In this document: piece after piece, positions 32,342-32,977 of the stretch | How the letters are laid out: every line of letters starts with the position of its first letter | Position numbering within the stretch: position 1 is the first letter of the stretch | NCBI GenBank assembly: GCA_016744575.1 | Contig: JADGEC010000026.1 | Location: forward strand, 1 to 32,977 | Source of the DNA: Sulfurimonadaceae bacterium | GTDB lineage: Bacteria > Campylobacterota > Campylobacteria > Campylobacterales > Sulfurimonadaceae | Length of the DNA: 32,977 nt | Direction: 5' to 3' | The notes under the pieces: model-generated | Told to the model about the DNA's origin: nothing | What the model saw: the letters and a program-made list of their open reading frames with translations, nothing else | Database searches by the model: none | Program-made: the position numbers and the translations under genes

Positions 32342-32977
32342 GACTTGAGAACATCCTTGCACTGACACATGGGTCGTTGAAAAACGACCCCTTCATCACC
32401 GCCTTTGACGGCATCTCCTATCATGCTAAACGTGTAAAAAGAGGTGATCTCTTTATTGCCCAGGACCCTGACTCTATCGCTGAGGCGGTCTTTAATGGGG
32501 CTTATGGGATCATCTTCGACAGACCGACGCAGATCAGTGATGATGAGATCGCCTGGATAAAGGTCGACTCCATCGATGATGCGATGCTGCGGCTTTTACG
32601 CTTTAGGCTTCTAGAGAAAGAGCTAAACGTCTATCACTGTGATGCGGTCACTTTAGCACTTGCCAAACAAATCATGGCATCTAATGACTTTATCGTACTC
32701 TCTTCAAACCCTATAGAGACTTTTAAAGAGTTATGGGATTGTGAACAAGGTGCGACCGTACTCTATGATAAAGCTTTTACCAACAGCGACATCTTTACGG
32801 CTTCACAGCCTATGCCTGTGCACACAGATGAGAGAGTAGAGATCATTGAACAGACGCTTTTTGAGACGTCGTTCATCTATCAGCGCATCTTCTATGAGCG
32901 TCAACAGCTCTCTGCGTTCTTTATCCCTTATCTGGAACGACTGTTAAACTTTTTAGACAGTATGATGATACGTTTTC
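32338..32977 (+). CDS. Mur-ligase N-terminal-like protein, partial (runs off the window)
   Basis: The gene starts at the ATG at 32338, overlapping the metG stop (ATGA), and stays open for 213 codons to the right edge, so the C-terminus is missing. Residues 20-100 resemble the N-terminal substrate domain of MurE/MurF: ISYHAKRVKRGDLFIAQ, then AEAVFNGAYGIIFDRP, then IKVDSIDDAMLRLL. In true Mur ligases an ATP-binding GTNGKT motif follows by about residue 110; none is seen here (AVTLALAKQIMASNDFIVLS instead), and the sequence beyond is unfamiliar. It may be a degenerate or repurposed Mur-type protein. The metG coupling suggests a conserved housekeeping position. Confidence 0.75.
   Translation, partial: MRLENILALTHGSLKNDPFITAFDGISYHAKRVKRGDLFIAQDPDSIAEAVFNGAYGIIFDRPTQISDDEIAWIKVDSIDDAMLRLLRFRLLEKELNVYHCDAVTLALAKQIMASNDFIVLSSNPIETFKELWDCEQGATVLYDKAFTNSDIFTASQPMPVHTDERVEIIEQTLFETSFIYQRIFYERQQLSAFFIPYLERLLNFLDSMMIRF

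Noticed and set aside
1-32977. CRISPR arrays, insertion sequences, tRNA/rRNA genes, prophage or origin signals
   Set aside because: I looked for spaced direct repeats, transposase motifs, cloverleaf-like sequences and phage genes and saw none, though a small tRNA-like or short repeat element could be missed by eye.

Overview
The window looks like chromosomal DNA of a mesophilic Campylobacterota (epsilonproteobacterium), probably close to Sulfurimonas/Sulfurovum. This rests on the second, tRNA-Gln-type glutamyl-tRNA synthetase, on the tightly packed gltX2-yggT-slt and mobB-fbp-metG runs, and on protein style. It is inference from remembered family features, not a database result. I see no rRNA, tRNA, CRISPR array, insertion sequence or phage gene.

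Layout. (1) 1-8.0 kb is an AT-richer accessory region. It holds an SbmA/BacA-like peptide transporter, a subtilisin lipoprotein whose propeptide is encoded by a separate overlapping upstream gene, a large clostripain-family (C11) lipoprotein, two orphan genes, and a DUF481 outer-membrane barrel. (2) 8.3-9.7 kb holds a ferredoxin:thioredoxin reductase catalytic-subunit homologue facing a membrane-anchored TlpA-like thioredoxin, with structured DNA between them. (3) 9.7-23.8 kb is a long minus-strand block for storage polysaccharide and sugar nucleotides. In transcription order it reads: stand-alone CBM48 protein, nucleotidyltransferase/phosphomannomutase-like fusion, GH57, GalT, GlgA-2, GlgA-1, a second GH57, GlgB, pyruvate kinase, TlpA-like thioredoxin. 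(4) 24-33 kb is on the plus strand: 6-phosphofructokinase, then gltX2-yggT-slt, a convergent lipoprotein gene, and mobB-fbp-small Cys protein-metG-Mur-like partial gene.

How it fits together. Pfk, Pyk and Fbp bracket a complete alpha-glucan elongation and branching set (two GlgA, GlgB) with two GH57 enzymes and GalT. The region therefore looks like a carbon storage and remobilisation module in an organism that can run hexose metabolism both ways. No glgC or glgP is present in the window. The supply of ADP-glucose is the main open question, and the sugar nucleotidyltransferase fusion and the GalT homologue are the local candidates.

Most notable observations: the subtilisin propeptide encoded in trans; a GltX paralogue changed at three active-site signatures (HIG to HID, RIEDTD to RIQDTD, KMSK to KMSQ); a fusion whose phosphomannomutase half lacks both catalytic loops; and an orphan gene after metG that resembles a Mur ligase N-terminal domain without an ATP-binding motif as far as it can be read.
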